Assembly: GCA_031406155.1 (NCBI GenBank)
Contig: JANOGW010000045.1
Span: 1 to 64,000 of the forward strand
Source of the DNA: JACMNW01 sp031406155
GTDB lineage: Bacteria; Pseudomonadota; Alphaproteobacteria; Rhodobacterales; Rhodobacteraceae
Length of the DNA stretch: 64,000 bases
Direction: 5' to 3'
Below the pieces are notes generated by a model that saw only the letters and a list, made by a program, of their open reading frames with translations, did not search any database and had not been told where the DNA came from. This document shows, one piece after another, positions 55,524 through 64,000 of the stretch. Both the position numbers and the translations under genes were made by a program. The number at the start of each line of letters is the position of its first letter. Position 1 is the stretch's first letter.

Positions 55524-56264
55524 ATGCGCAGCTACGCCATCGGCGACATCCACGGCCATCTTGATCTGCTGGTCGATCTGCACGACCGCATCGCGGTCGA
55601 TGCCAGAGAAAACGGCGCCGAAGACGCGCCGATCGTGCATGTGGGTGATCTGGTTGATCGCGGGCCAGACAGCAGGGGCGTCATCGAATATCTGTGGGCC
55701 GGCATCGCGGGTGGCAAGAACTGGGTCGTGCTGAAAGGCAATCACGACCGGATGTTCGCGGGCTTTCTTTCCGATATCAAGTATCAGGACGAAGGCCTCC
55801 GTTCTGATCTGGGCTATCTGCACTACAAGATTGGCGGCGGCCAGACGCTGGCGTCTTATGGCATCAAAAGTGCTGCCGACCGCCGCCTGGCCCCGGTGCA
55901 TGCAGAGGCGTTGGCCGCCGTTCCACAGTCACATCGCGATTTCCTGGAAACCCTACCAACGTTTCATGTGCGCGGGCATGCTGTGTTCGTGCATGCGGGC
56001 ATTCGCCCCGGTGTGGCACTGGACCAGCAGACAGAGACCGATCTGGTTTGGATCCGGTCACCGTTTCTTGAGGATACCCGCAGTCATGGCCCGCTGATCG
56101 TGCATGGTCACACGGCAATTGACCGGCCCCGGCATTACGGCAATCGGCTGAACATCGACAGCGGCGCCGCTTACGGAGGCCCTCTAAGCGCCGTGGCCAT
56201 TGAAGGTCGTGACGTTTTTCATCTGGCTTATGATGGCAGGATGCCGGTGGCGCACGAAGTCTGA
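55524..56264 (+). CDS. Calcineurin-like metallophosphatase (Ser/Thr phosphatase type), 246 aa
   Basis: The metal-binding motifs of the PPP-like superfamily are intact: YAIGDIHGHLDLL, VHVGDLVDRGPDSRGVIEYL, VVLKGNHDRMFAGFL, VFVHAGIRPGVAL and IVHGHTAIDRPRHYGNRLNI. Small bacterial enzymes of this type act on phosphoproteins or diadenosine tetraphosphate; the substrate here cannot be told. Monocistronic between serA and the convergent fumarylacetoacetase gene. Confidence 0.93.
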   Translation: MRSYAIGDIHGHLDLLVDLHDRIAVDARENGAEDAPIVHVGDLVDRGPDSRGVIEYLWAGIAGGKNWVVLKGNHDRMFAGFLSDIKYQDEGLRSDLGYLHYKIGGGQTLASYGIKSAADRRLAPVHAEALAAVPQSHRDFLETLPTFHVRGHAVFVHAGIRPGVALDQQTETDLVWIRSPFLEDTRSHGPLIVHGHTAIDRPRHYGNRLNIDSGAAYGGPLSAVAIEGRDVFHLAYDGRMPVAHEV

Positions 56265-56300
56265 GGCAGGTCGGGCGGTGCAGCGTCCGGCTGAAAAGGT

Positions 56301-57566
56301 TCAGCTGGATCGTCCCGCGCCGACCGGGTCGTCATGGGCCGCAATCAGACGCCCGCTGCACGCACCAAACCCGATGCGATAGCCTTGCCCGATCGCCGCG
56401 CCACGCAGTGTGACCGTGTCGCCATCCTCGATGAAACTGCGCGCATCGCCCGCAATCTCTAGGGGTTCCTTGCCACCCCATGACAGTTCCAGCAGGCTGC
56501 CGCGACTGTCTTTGCCGGGCCCCGAAATGGTGCCGGACCCCAGTAGATCGCCCACATTCATGCCGCAGCCACTGGTGGTGTGGTGGCACAATTGCTGTGG
56601 GGCGGAATAGTACATTTCCGCATAATTGGTCCGGCTGACAATGGTTTCCACGCCGCCATCCGGCGTCAGGCCAACCTCAAGGGCGATGTCGTAAAGCATC
56701 GGCCCAGGTTCGACCAGATAGGGCAGCAGCGGCACCTCGCGTGCCGGGGTTGCTGTGCGAAACGGCTCGAGTGCCGCCTTCATCACGATCCAGGGCGAAA
56801 TGGTGGTTGCCGTCGCCTTGGCCTGAAACGGCCCAAGTGGTTGAGATTCCCAAGCCTGAATATCGCGCGCCGACCAGTCGTTCAGCAGCACATAGCCAAA
56901 GATCATCGCATCGGCAGCCGCCACCGACACCATGCCTTCGGAGGATTGTCCGACGACGGCCCCCAGTTCAAGCTCGAAATCAAACCGCCGGGACGGTGCA
57001 AAATGCGGCACCGCTTCACCCGCCGGTTTCAGTTGCCCCCACGGCCGGCGCACCTCGGTTCCCGACACCACGACAGACGACGCGCGGCCGTTATATCCGA
57101 TAGGAATATGCAGCCAGTTTGGCGGCAAGGCGTTTGCAGGGTCGCGGAACATCGTGCCGACATTGGTCGCGTGATGCCTGCCTGCATAAAAGTCGGTATA
57201 TTCCGAAATGAGGAACGGCATGTGCAACCGGGTGCTCGCCATCGGCACCAGATGGTCCTCCAGCAGCCAGCGTTTTGACGACCCTTCCACCAGAAACGCC
57301 GTCACGTCCTTGCGCAACAATGCCCAGACGTCGGGCCCCTGATCCATCAGTTCGTTCCAGAACGGCACGTCGAATACGGGCTGATCGGCAAGCGTCAGCA
57401 GCCCTTCCGCCTCCAGCGAGGTCAGATCGAGGATGAAATCCCCGATTGCCATGCCACATCGCGGGTCTTCGTCACCGACCGAAAACACGCCGCACGGCAG
57501 GTTGTTCAGCGGGAAATCCGTGGTCGCGCTGTTCGCGCTTGTCACCCAGCTTCTGATCAGGCTCAC
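56301..57566 (-). CDS. fahA: Fumarylacetoacetase, 421 aa
   Basis: The last step of tyrosine/homogentisate breakdown, splitting fumarylacetoacetate into fumarate and acetoacetate. Metal and active-site regions: LISEYTDFYAGRHHATNVGT (catalytic His/Asp area), FDFELELGAVVGQSSEGMVS, FGYVLLNDWSARDIQAWESQ, and SPWIVMKAALEPF. The start is a GTG with GGAG eight bases ahead. The frame lacks a better ATG. Homogentisate dioxygenase and maleylacetoacetate isomerase genes are not in the window. Confidence 0.96.
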   Translation of the reverse strand: MSLIRSWVTSANSATTDFPLNNLPCGVFSVGDEDPRCGMAIGDFILDLTSLEAEGLLTLADQPVFDVPFWNELMDQGPDVWALLRKDVTAFLVEGSSKRWLLEDHLVPMASTRLHMPFLISEYTDFYAGRHHATNVGTMFRDPANALPPNWLHIPIGYNGRASSVVVSGTEVRRPWGQLKPAGEAVPHFAPSRRFDFELELGAVVGQSSEGMVSVAAADAMIFGYVLLNDWSARDIQAWESQPLGPFQAKATATTISPWIVMKAALEPFRTATPAREVPLLPYLVEPGPMLYDIALEVGLTPDGGVETIVSRTNYAEMYYSAPQQLCHHTTSGCGMNVGDLLGSGTISGPGKDSRGSLLELSWGGKEPLEIAGDARSFIEDGDTVTLRGAAIGQGYRIGFGACSGRLIAAHDDPVGAGRSS

Positions 57567-57718
57567 GGGGGGTACTCCATTCCATCGGCATCACGTCTCA
57601 CCGGGTCGCTCCGGACCTGCGATGTTTGCGCAGGCCAGGCTGCGGACGTAAAGCCCAGATTGCAGCCAAGGCCGAATCGCGTGCCCCAGTACGCATGTTT
57701 GACGACACTGGTGGGCGA

Positions 57719-58072
57719 TCACGCCGCGACGATCACGGTGAAGCCGCCCCAGATCATGCGCTTGCCATCGACGGGCACGCTTTGCATGATCTCTTCCATC
57801 TTGCCATCGGCCATCACGCGGGCCATCACGCCGTCACGGTGCGCGCGGTCGCGGTAGGTGATATGGGCGCAGACCACCACTTCGTCCGGCGTCATCTGCA
57901 CGGATCGCGGAAAGGATGTGACCTCGCCCATCGGGGCGTCATCGGCCACAGCCTCGGTCACCGACAGCGCGCCGTGGTGCAGCCACAGAGCAGCACTTTC
58001 AGTGGCAATCTTGCGGTAGTCATCGATCTTGTCCGCCTGAACCGGCAAGATGTAATAGTCGATATAGGCCAT
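57719..58072 (-). CDS. DUF1428 family protein, 117 aa
   Basis: A small dimeric alpha-beta barrel type protein: MAYIDYYILPVQADKIDDYR, LWLHHGALSVTEAVADDAPM, GEVTSFPRSVQMTPDEVVVC and ARVMADGKMEEIMQ. The family (YbaA-like) has no established function. The start at 58072 is chosen because homology begins there; an upstream ATG at 58114 would add 14 unmatched residues. Confidence 0.88.
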   Translation of the reverse strand: MAYIDYYILPVQADKIDDYRKIATESAALWLHHGALSVTEAVADDAPMGEVTSFPRSVQMTPDEVVVCAHITYRDRAHRDGVMARVMADGKMEEIMQSVPVDGKRMIWGGFTVIVAA

Positions 58073-58171
58073 GTCCGTCCTCCCCGCAGTGTCAAAGGTC
58101 ATGTGCCCGACCATAGCAGCATTGGCCGCCTTTTCACCCCTCTTCGGGGCTTTGTGGCGGCCGCAGTCACG

Positions 58172-59272
58172 CTATCTGTTCATCGACCGCAAGGCGGCAA
58201 GTGCGGCCAGCGTCACCAGACCTGCGACGCCCGCAATGATCCAGAAGAACCCCCGGCTGCCCATATCGGCCATGACCCAGCTTATCAGCACAGGCGACGC
58301 GATGCCGCCTACCAGACCGGCGGCAATGATCGTGGCAGGCACGCGGGTGTCGGTGCCCATCTTGCGCGATGCAGTCACGTAGAAGCTGGGGAAAAACAAG
58401 CCGGTGCTGGCACCCATTGCCACAAAACAGATGGCAGGGCTGACCACTGCACCACCCAGTGCCACCAGCGCCACGGCGGCCATCGCACCGGCGTAAAGGG
58501 TAAAGGATGCAATGTACCGGGCCGCGAAAACCAGAACAATCCGCGCCACAAGGAACGCCGAAAAGAACATCGACAACAGCCGTGCTGCATCCGCCTCTGT
58601 CTCACCTGCGCTGATCAGCGCGGTCGGGCCAAGCCCGATCAGGCAGGCCTCCAGCCCGATGGCGACCATGCCAAAGCCCAGAATGCCCCAGTGTATCTTG
58701 TGGGGTACTGATATCACTGTGGTTTCAGCGCCGGTTCTGCCCGCCGCACCGGCGCAAAGGCTGATGGCAGCACAGCAGACAGCGACCAGCCCGAATGTCA
58801 TGGACGGCGATGATCCGAGTGCCACGAAAACCAGCGGCGCGCCAATCGCGCCAAGGCTGAACACGGCATTCAGCAGGCTGAGCATCGACGGCCCCCTGTC
58901 GCCAAACGCCGCCAGAACGCGCGGGTTGAAGACCACTGTGGCGCAGCCGTAGCCCGCGCCGAATATCACCGCCCCTTCGACAGTGCCCCACCAGCCGGGT
59001 GTCGATGCGATCAGGGCAGCACCCGCCGCCATCAGCCCAAGTGCGATGCGCGGCGTGATGGCGGCACCAAGGCGGAACATGCCGGCGACGCCGATCATGC
59101 AGCCAATCCAATGCGCCGACACCAGCCAGCCGGCTTGTGTCTCGGAAAGATTCAGATCGCGCGCGAAGGCCGGCAGGGCGGGGCCGTAAAGCGATTGCCC
59201 GGCGCCCATCAGCACAAAGCTGAACAGCCCGGCGATCAGCAGGGCAGCATGGGTCTTGATCAGGGCATTCAT
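58172..59272 (-). CDS. Major facilitator superfamily transporter, 366 aa
   Basis: Twelve or so hydrophobic segments, with the N-terminal half starting LLIAGLFSFVLMGAGQSLYG and ARDLNLSETQAGWLVSAHWI, and a second half beginning near IHWGILGFGMVAIGLEACLI. It is slightly shorter than average for the superfamily. GGAG precedes the ATG at 59272. The substrate cannot be predicted, and no neighbouring pathway gene gives a hint. Confidence 0.88.
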   Translation of the reverse strand: MNALIKTHAALLIAGLFSFVLMGAGQSLYGPALPAFARDLNLSETQAGWLVSAHWIGCMIGVAGMFRLGAAITPRIALGLMAAGAALIASTPGWWGTVEGAVIFGAGYGCATVVFNPRVLAAFGDRGPSMLSLLNAVFSLGAIGAPLVFVALGSSPSMTFGLVAVCCAAISLCAGAAGRTGAETTVISVPHKIHWGILGFGMVAIGLEACLIGLGPTALISAGETEADAARLLSMFFSAFLVARIVLVFAARYIASFTLYAGAMAAVALVALGGAVVSPAICFVAMGASTGLFFPSFYVTASRKMGTDTRVPATIIAAGLVGGIASPVLISWVMADMGSRGFFWIIAGVAGLVTLAALAALRSMNR

Positions 59273-59330
59273 GCGGGGCGTCTCCGGCCATGGTCGGCCT
59301 CATGGCGTATCCAGTGTGGTGCGGGCGGCG

Positions 59331-61370
59331 TCAATGGACCCGGACGGTTACCAGCGCGGATTGCCCGCCCGCATCAATCACCGACAGGGTCACAAAGCCC
59401 GGTCCGGGCAAGGCCAGCATGGTTTCACGTGCGCCAGATGACACCGCCAATGGAACGCCGTCTGCCAGCCAAGTGAAGGGCGCATCGCCGCCGCGCACGC
59501 GCACAAGCAGGCCTTGGGGCAGCAATTCGACCTCTGCCCCGTCTGGCGGGAAAGCGACCACGGGTGCATCCACAGCCGCCTCGAATGCCGCAGACCTTGA
59601 TCGAAATTTCTGCAAAGGCAGCGGCAATTGCGCGTTGGCGACAAGCAGGGTTGCGGCGGGGGCAGGGGGCTGCGGGGCAAGCGCCGGTTTCAACCGGGCG
59701 AAGGCCTGAAACAGCGCAGGGGCGGCAAGATCTGCGCCAAACGCCCCCGGCACGGGTGTGCCATCAGGCCGACCCAGCCAGATGCCCACCACATGCTGGC
59801 CGTCAAACCCGATCGCCCAGGCATCGCGGTGGCCATAGCTGGTGCCCGTCTTGTAGGCCAGCCGGTTCGCCGGTGCCCCCGGTGGCGGGGCCAGCCCGGC
59901 CAGAATATCGCCCACCTGCCATGCAGCACTGTCAGACAGCACCCGCGCGCCTGCAAGCCGTTCGCCGTCCATCAGATGCGTCAATGGCAGGCTGACCCCA
60001 CCACGCGCAATCGCGGCGTACAACTGCACCATATCTTCCAGCGTGACGCCAAGACCGCCCAGTGCGATGGCCAGCCCCGGTTGACCACCCGGCAATTCAG
60101 GCTTCACCCCGGCGCGGCGCAGGGCGGCCAGCAGTTTGGCAGGCCCAAGTGCCTCTGTCAGCGCCACGACGGGGATGTTCAGCGATTGCTGCAAAGCCTC
60201 ACGCGCCCGGATCGTGCCGCGAAACAGCTTGTCGAAGTTTTGCGGGGCATAGGTGCCAAAAACTGTGGGGCGGTCTTCCATCAGCGTTTCGGGATGCGCC
60301 AAGCCTTCGTCAAAGGCCAACCCGTAGACCAGCGGCTTGAGCGTCGATCCGGGTGATCGCACCGCCCGCGTCATATCAATGAAGCCCTGCCGCGCATCGG
60401 CCTGATAGGCACTTGATCCGACTGAAGCCAAAATCTCGCCAGACTGGTGATCCGCCACGACCATCGCCACTTGCAACCGCTCACCATGGCTTGCGACGAT
60501 ATCGCGGGCCAAGGCCTCCAGCTGGCGCTGCAGGGTCGCATCTATCGCCAAACGGTGGACGCCAACTTGCGGGGCTTCGGCCAAGACGCGGTCAGCCAGA
60601 TGCGGGGCAAGTGCGGGGAAAGCGCGCCTTTGGTGCGGCACGGCTTCGGTGCGCGCCGCCTGTGCTTGATCGGCGTCGATGATGCCTGCACCAACAGCGC
60701 GGTCCAACACGCGCGCTCGTGCAGCCTCGGCCACTTCGGGGTGGCGGTCGGGTCGGCGGGCTTCGGGTGATTGCGGGATGCCGACCAGCAGGGCAGCCTC
60801 GGCAGGCGTCAGGCGGCGCGGTTCTTTGCCGAAATACGATAACGTCGCCGCGCGCAGCCCTTCCAGATTGCCACCGTACGGGGCCAGATGCAGATACAGC
60901 TGCAAAATCTGATCCTTGCTCAAGCGCCGTTCCAGCGCCAGTGCCACCCTGATCTGGCGCAGCTTGCCCGCCACGCGGCCTGTGCCGCTTTCCTCCAGCA
61001 ACCGCGCCACTTGCATGGTCAACGTCGACCCGCCCGACACCACGCGGCCATTCCAGACAGCCTGTGCTATTGCCCGTGCCATTGCGCGCAAGTCCACCCC
61101 GCCATGGTCAAGGAACCGCTTATCCTCGAAGGCCAGCAGCATTGCCACATAGGCGGGGTCTACTGCCGTAGGGTCTACTGCCAGCCGCCAGCGACCGTCG
61201 GCAACGGTATAGGCGCGCAGCAGGGTGCCGTGCCTGTCCAACACCTCGACCGAGGTTTCCAGCGCCAAGGGTGGCATAACCGTTGCCGCGACCCAATCAT
61301 CGCCTGCATCCCGTGCCATGGCGGCAAGCCAAAGGCCAGCCGCCAGAGCAAAAGTCGGCCAGGCGCGCAT
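59331..61370 (-). CDS. pbpC: Penicillin-binding protein 1C, 679 aa
   Basis: A peptidoglycan glycosyltransferase/transpeptidase. The N-terminal signal anchor (MRAWPTFALAAGLWLAAMAR) is followed by the GT51 domain with LLAFEDKRFLDHGGVDLRAM and STLTMQVARLLE, then a transpeptidase domain with the serine in RAVRSPGSTLKPLVYGLAFD and KTGTSYGHRDAWAIGF, and a C-terminal BiPBP_C module from about residue 590. The start overlaps the stop of the alpha-2-macroglobulin gene (TGATG). Linkage of pbpC to an alpha-2-macroglobulin gene is conserved in many proteobacteria and suggests cooperation in envelope defence and repair. Confidence 0.96.
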   Translation of the reverse strand: MRAWPTFALAAGLWLAAMARDAGDDWVAATVMPPLALETSVEVLDRHGTLLRAYTVADGRWRLAVDPTAVDPAYVAMLLAFEDKRFLDHGGVDLRAMARAIAQAVWNGRVVSGGSTLTMQVARLLEESGTGRVAGKLRQIRVALALERRLSKDQILQLYLHLAPYGGNLEGLRAATLSYFGKEPRRLTPAEAALLVGIPQSPEARRPDRHPEVAEAARARVLDRAVGAGIIDADQAQAARTEAVPHQRRAFPALAPHLADRVLAEAPQVGVHRLAIDATLQRQLEALARDIVASHGERLQVAMVVADHQSGEILASVGSSAYQADARQGFIDMTRAVRSPGSTLKPLVYGLAFDEGLAHPETLMEDRPTVFGTYAPQNFDKLFRGTIRAREALQQSLNIPVVALTEALGPAKLLAALRRAGVKPELPGGQPGLAIALGGLGVTLEDMVQLYAAIARGGVSLPLTHLMDGERLAGARVLSDSAAWQVGDILAGLAPPPGAPANRLAYKTGTSYGHRDAWAIGFDGQHVVGIWLGRPDGTPVPGAFGADLAAPALFQAFARLKPALAPQPPAPAATLLVANAQLPLPLQKFRSRSAAFEAAVDAPVVAFPPDGAEVELLPQGLLVRVRGGDAPFTWLADGVPLAVSSGARETMLALPGPGFVTLSVIDAGGQSALVTVRVH

Positions 61371-64000
61371 CACTCGGCGATAGTGATTTGGCTCGCATCG
61401 CTGCGTGCCCGAAGGTCGGGGCGGTACATGTCCTCGACCGAAGCTGCCGGATGGTGGAAGGTACCCGGTGAGACGGCACGCACGATATAGGCCAGCCGGA
61501 AGGTTTCCGCGCCAAAGCGGTCGATCGCGGTCAAGAACCGGTCTTGCCGGAACTCGCTGTGTGCCACGTCCGATTCCAATCCCAGCCAATTCAGATTGGC
61601 CAACGATCCACCGGTGATCAGGTTCGGGTTGTCAATCTCGAACCCGGCTGGCAGCGGATCACTGACCATAAGGCGCGCCTCGCCACGACCGAAGGGTGTT
61701 ACCTCCAGCACTGTCACCAACCTTGTCCCCACTTTCAGGCCGTCTAAAGATGCCGCTTCGCCGTCCAGCGTGTAATAGCTGCGCGAGATGGCATACCCGT
61801 TGCCGCCTGCGGGTTCCGGTACCGACGGCACGCCGTAGGTAGTGACGGTTAGCGTTGTGTTGGCGCCTGATCCATTGGCCACCACCATCGGGGCAGCAGC
61901 ACTGTCCAGCACCCGCACCAAAGGCCCGGTCATTGCCGCACCATCAATTGTGATGCCATCAACCCCCGGCCCGTCGATCAGCGCGTTTGCCGCCAGCAAA
62001 GCCCATGTCGCCTCTTGCGTTGACAGCACATTGCCCGCTGTGGCGATACGGTTGGTCAGCGCCTCTCGGTCGATCGCAGTTGACCCCGCCTCCACTGCCA
62101 GCGTTAGAACCGCCGCCGCATCGCGGTAATTGGTGCCGTAGTCGGCCCGGAAAATCTGTTCGACTTCCGGCCCCGACAGCGCGTCCATGCGCACACTTGC
62201 CCTGCGGAACATCGCATCGGCGCGCACTTGATCGCCGTAGCTGGCAAGGGCAGCCCCAAGCTGGGCTTGTGCGATTGGCGTGGCAAAAGCATCGCCCTTC
62301 ACATCGGCATAGTAGCGCAAATCGCCAACCGCTGCTGCGCCTTCGCGTGCCAGAACCATCAATGCATAGGCAAGCGCTTCACCGCCATTATCGAAATCGG
62401 CTTGGTAATTCACCTGATTGCGCAGGTTATCCAAGGCCTGACGGAACGCGATGTCAGGCACCGCAAAATCACGCGCCTTTGCCCGGCTTAGGAAATCGGT
62501 GACGAAAGCATCCAGCCAGAAATCACCCGAGCTTGGCCCCCAAAGACCAAAGCCGCCTGATGACGATTGGTTGGTCAGCACCTCTGCCACCGCCTGTTCA
62601 ACCCGCGCTCGGATGTTGTCAGCACCCTTCAAATGCATGGCTTGGGCCACTTCGTCAAAGTAGATCAGCGGCAGCGCCTTCGAGGTGATTTGTTCGGTGC
62701 AGCCATAGGGATAGCGATCCAGTGCCGCCAACAGCCCCGGCGCGTTCAGCCGGGCAATCGGGCCGATGGCCAGCGTGGCTTTCGCACTGCCGGGGACTAG
62801 CCCGGTAAACGCCGCCTGATCAAAGTTGAAGCTCTGCCCCACCGCCAGATCAAGCCGCGTGGTGCGGGCAATTTCCGGGTCGTTCACCTGCACCGGCACT
62901 TGCAGCGTCTTTTTCAACTGCTTGCCATCGGGCGTCGTCAGCGCAATATCGATACTGTAAAGCCCCACATCGGTGGCTTTCACCGGCACCGACAACACCA
63001 TCTTGCCCTTGTCTGCCAAATCAAACCCTGACGGCACATCGCCCAGTATCAACCCCGTGCCCGAGACGTCCAGCCCGATGCGCCCGGATGGCCCGGTGGC
63101 ATGCACGATCTCCAGCAAGACGCGGCTTTCGTCGCTGGGCGACAAGAAGCGCGGCAGTGATGCGGTGACCACCACCGGATCACGCACCAGCACTTCAGCA
63201 GAGGCTTGGCCTATACCCTTGGACGACCATGCAACGGCCATGACCTTGACCGTACCGTTGAAGGCGGGCAGATCGAAAGTGGCGCGCGCCAGACCGTCGA
63301 CGCCAACCTGCACCGGCCCGCTGAAGTAGGCGACCAGTTCTTCGGTGGGGGGCGGTGATTGCAGCCGCGCCTGCGCACCTGCATCGCCGCCGGACCGAAC
63401 TTTGCCTTCCGCGCCGTTCAGGCCATCGATAAGACGGCCATAAATGTCACGAATACCGACGCCCAGTTTGCGCTGGCCGAAGTAGTGATCCGACGGATCG
63501 GGCGCTTTGAACCCGGTCAGGTTCAAAATTCCCACGTCAATGGCAGCAATCGTGACGAACGCAGTATCGCCTGCCGCGACGCCGTCCACCCGCACAGCCA
63601 CCTCCATTGGCCCACGCGGAGCGGCCTCCGGTGTGGTTTCAATCGTCGCACTCAACTGCCGTGCGCCCGGATCAACGCCCGCATGGGTCAGCCCCAACGC
63701 CCGCGCGGGGTTGCGGCCAGCGGCCACATCCATCGGGCGCAGAACCGACGCGGTCACATAAACGCCGGCACCCCATTCGTCGGTCACCGGCAGGTTGATG
63801 GTGTTCTCGCCTTCGGTCACTTTGACCGCCTGCATCGCCACCAGGCGGTTCGAAAGCACGGTGATCAGCGCTGTGCCCGCCGCACGTGGCACGATGCGCA
63901 AGACGGCAGTGTCACCTGCCTTGTAGGCGGGTTTGTCCAATGACAACTCCAGCGTGTCGGGCGTGGCGGATACATCGGCGGGCGCGTGCCAGCCTGCGTA
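61370..64000 (-). CDS. Bacterial alpha-2-macroglobulin family protein, C-terminal 876 aa (start beyond the window)
   Basis: Periplasmic protease-trapping protein. The thioester motif is present in DRYPYGCTEQITSKALPL. The frame continues as an alpha/alpha toroid (SSGGFGLWGPSSGDFWLDAF), with upstream bait and MG-type domains (LSATIETTPEAAPRGPMEVA, VVVTASLPRFLSPSDESRVL) and the C-terminal receptor-like region (DPLPAGFEIDNPNLITGGSL). The frame is open to base 64000, so the N-terminus, including any lipoprotein signal, lies to the right. It is translationally coupled to pbpC downstream. Confidence 0.94.
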   Translation of the reverse strand, partial: YAGWHAPADVSATPDTLELSLDKPAYKAGDTAVLRIVPRAAGTALITVLSNRLVAMQAVKVTEGENTINLPVTDEWGAGVYVTASVLRPMDVAAGRNPARALGLTHAGVDPGARQLSATIETTPEAAPRGPMEVAVRVDGVAAGDTAFVTIAAIDVGILNLTGFKAPDPSDHYFGQRKLGVGIRDIYGRLIDGLNGAEGKVRSGGDAGAQARLQSPPPTEELVAYFSGPVQVGVDGLARATFDLPAFNGTVKVMAVAWSSKGIGQASAEVLVRDPVVVTASLPRFLSPSDESRVLLEIVHATGPSGRIGLDVSGTGLILGDVPSGFDLADKGKMVLSVPVKATDVGLYSIDIALTTPDGKQLKKTLQVPVQVNDPEIARTTRLDLAVGQSFNFDQAAFTGLVPGSAKATLAIGPIARLNAPGLLAALDRYPYGCTEQITSKALPLIYFDEVAQAMHLKGADNIRARVEQAVAEVLTNQSSSGGFGLWGPSSGDFWLDAFVTDFLSRAKARDFAVPDIAFRQALDNLRNQVNYQADFDNGGEALAYALMVLAREGAAAVGDLRYYADVKGDAFATPIAQAQLGAALASYGDQVRADAMFRRASVRMDALSGPEVEQIFRADYGTNYRDAAAVLTLAVEAGSTAIDREALTNRIATAGNVLSTQEATWALLAANALIDGPGVDGITIDGAAMTGPLVRVLDSAAAPMVVANGSGANTTLTVTTYGVPSVPEPAGGNGYAISRSYYTLDGEAASLDGLKVGTRLVTVLEVTPFGRGEARLMVSDPLPAGFEIDNPNLITGGSLANLNWLGLESDVAHSEFRQDRFLTAIDRFGAETFRLAYIVRAVSPGTFHHPAASVEDMYRPDLRARSDASQITIAE

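Noticed and set aside
1..64000. CRISPR array or toxin-antitoxin pair
   Set aside because: No regularly spaced repeats with unique spacers were seen. The small paired genes in the element look like excisionase-type regulators rather than toxin-antitoxin partners.

Overview
The window reads as chromosome of an alphaproteobacterium of the order Rhodobacterales (Rhodobacteraceae-type). Support comes from the aerobic cobalamin gene cluster with CobG and CobF, an upstream RNA resembling the Rhodobacterales serC leader, the stem-loop repeat starting GCCTCCGGCGGGAGTATTT, high GC, and dense ATGA/GTGA-overlapping operons. No rRNA genes, CRISPR arrays or replication origins were seen. One tRNA is present.

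Positions 1-5619 are transposon debris around accessory genes. Fragments of IS6-, IS3-, IS5- and ISAs1-type elements are nested or abutted. Between them lie an unrecognised three-gene cassette (910-3545: a 42-residue membrane protein, a CARDB-like protein and a glycine-zipper membrane protein) and a fragment of drmB, a gene of the DISARM anti-phage system, cut short by an IS3 element.

Positions 5620-14696 are an integrated element of about 9 kb at the 3' end of tRNA-Ser(GCT). A 14-bp copy of the tRNA end marks the far side, and a 21-bp two-part repeat lies near each end. The element carries a tRNA-type tyrosine integrase, a second tyrosine recombinase, two small DNA-binding proteins, two unknown proteins and a type III restriction-modification pair. 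The methylase gene of that pair has a one-base frameshift.

Positions 14700-31600 are mostly housekeeping and metabolic genes: ychF, trpA, a MarR regulator with an Acg-type nitroreductase facing a cytochrome b/molybdopterin oxidoreductase pair across a clear double operator, a GFA protein, a YcaQ-type protein, rlmN, an IalB-family protein, an L-asparaginase, an NlpC/P60 peptidase and an M17 aminopeptidase. They end with a carbonic anhydrase - SbtA - SbtB operon for bicarbonate supply.

Positions 31624-49549 are the cobalamin region. cobO-cobQ run leftward. A B12 riboswitch, a DUF1636 gene, cobW, cobN, cobG, cobH, cobI, cobJ, cobL, cobE, cobM, cobB, cobA and a second DUF1636 gene run rightward, with cobK inserted on the opposite strand. 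A second B12 riboswitch precedes cbtB-cbtA (cobalt uptake) and cobF. Together these cover uroporphyrinogen III to cobyric acid by the oxygen-dependent route, apart from the CobS/CobT chelatase subunits and the corrin reductase, which are not in the window.

Positions 49590-64000 hold zapE, a TSUP permease, serB facing serC-serA (with a structured serC leader), a metallophosphatase, fumarylacetoacetase, a DUF1428 protein, an MFS transporter, and pbpC with the C-terminal part of an alpha-2-macroglobulin gene that runs off the right edge.
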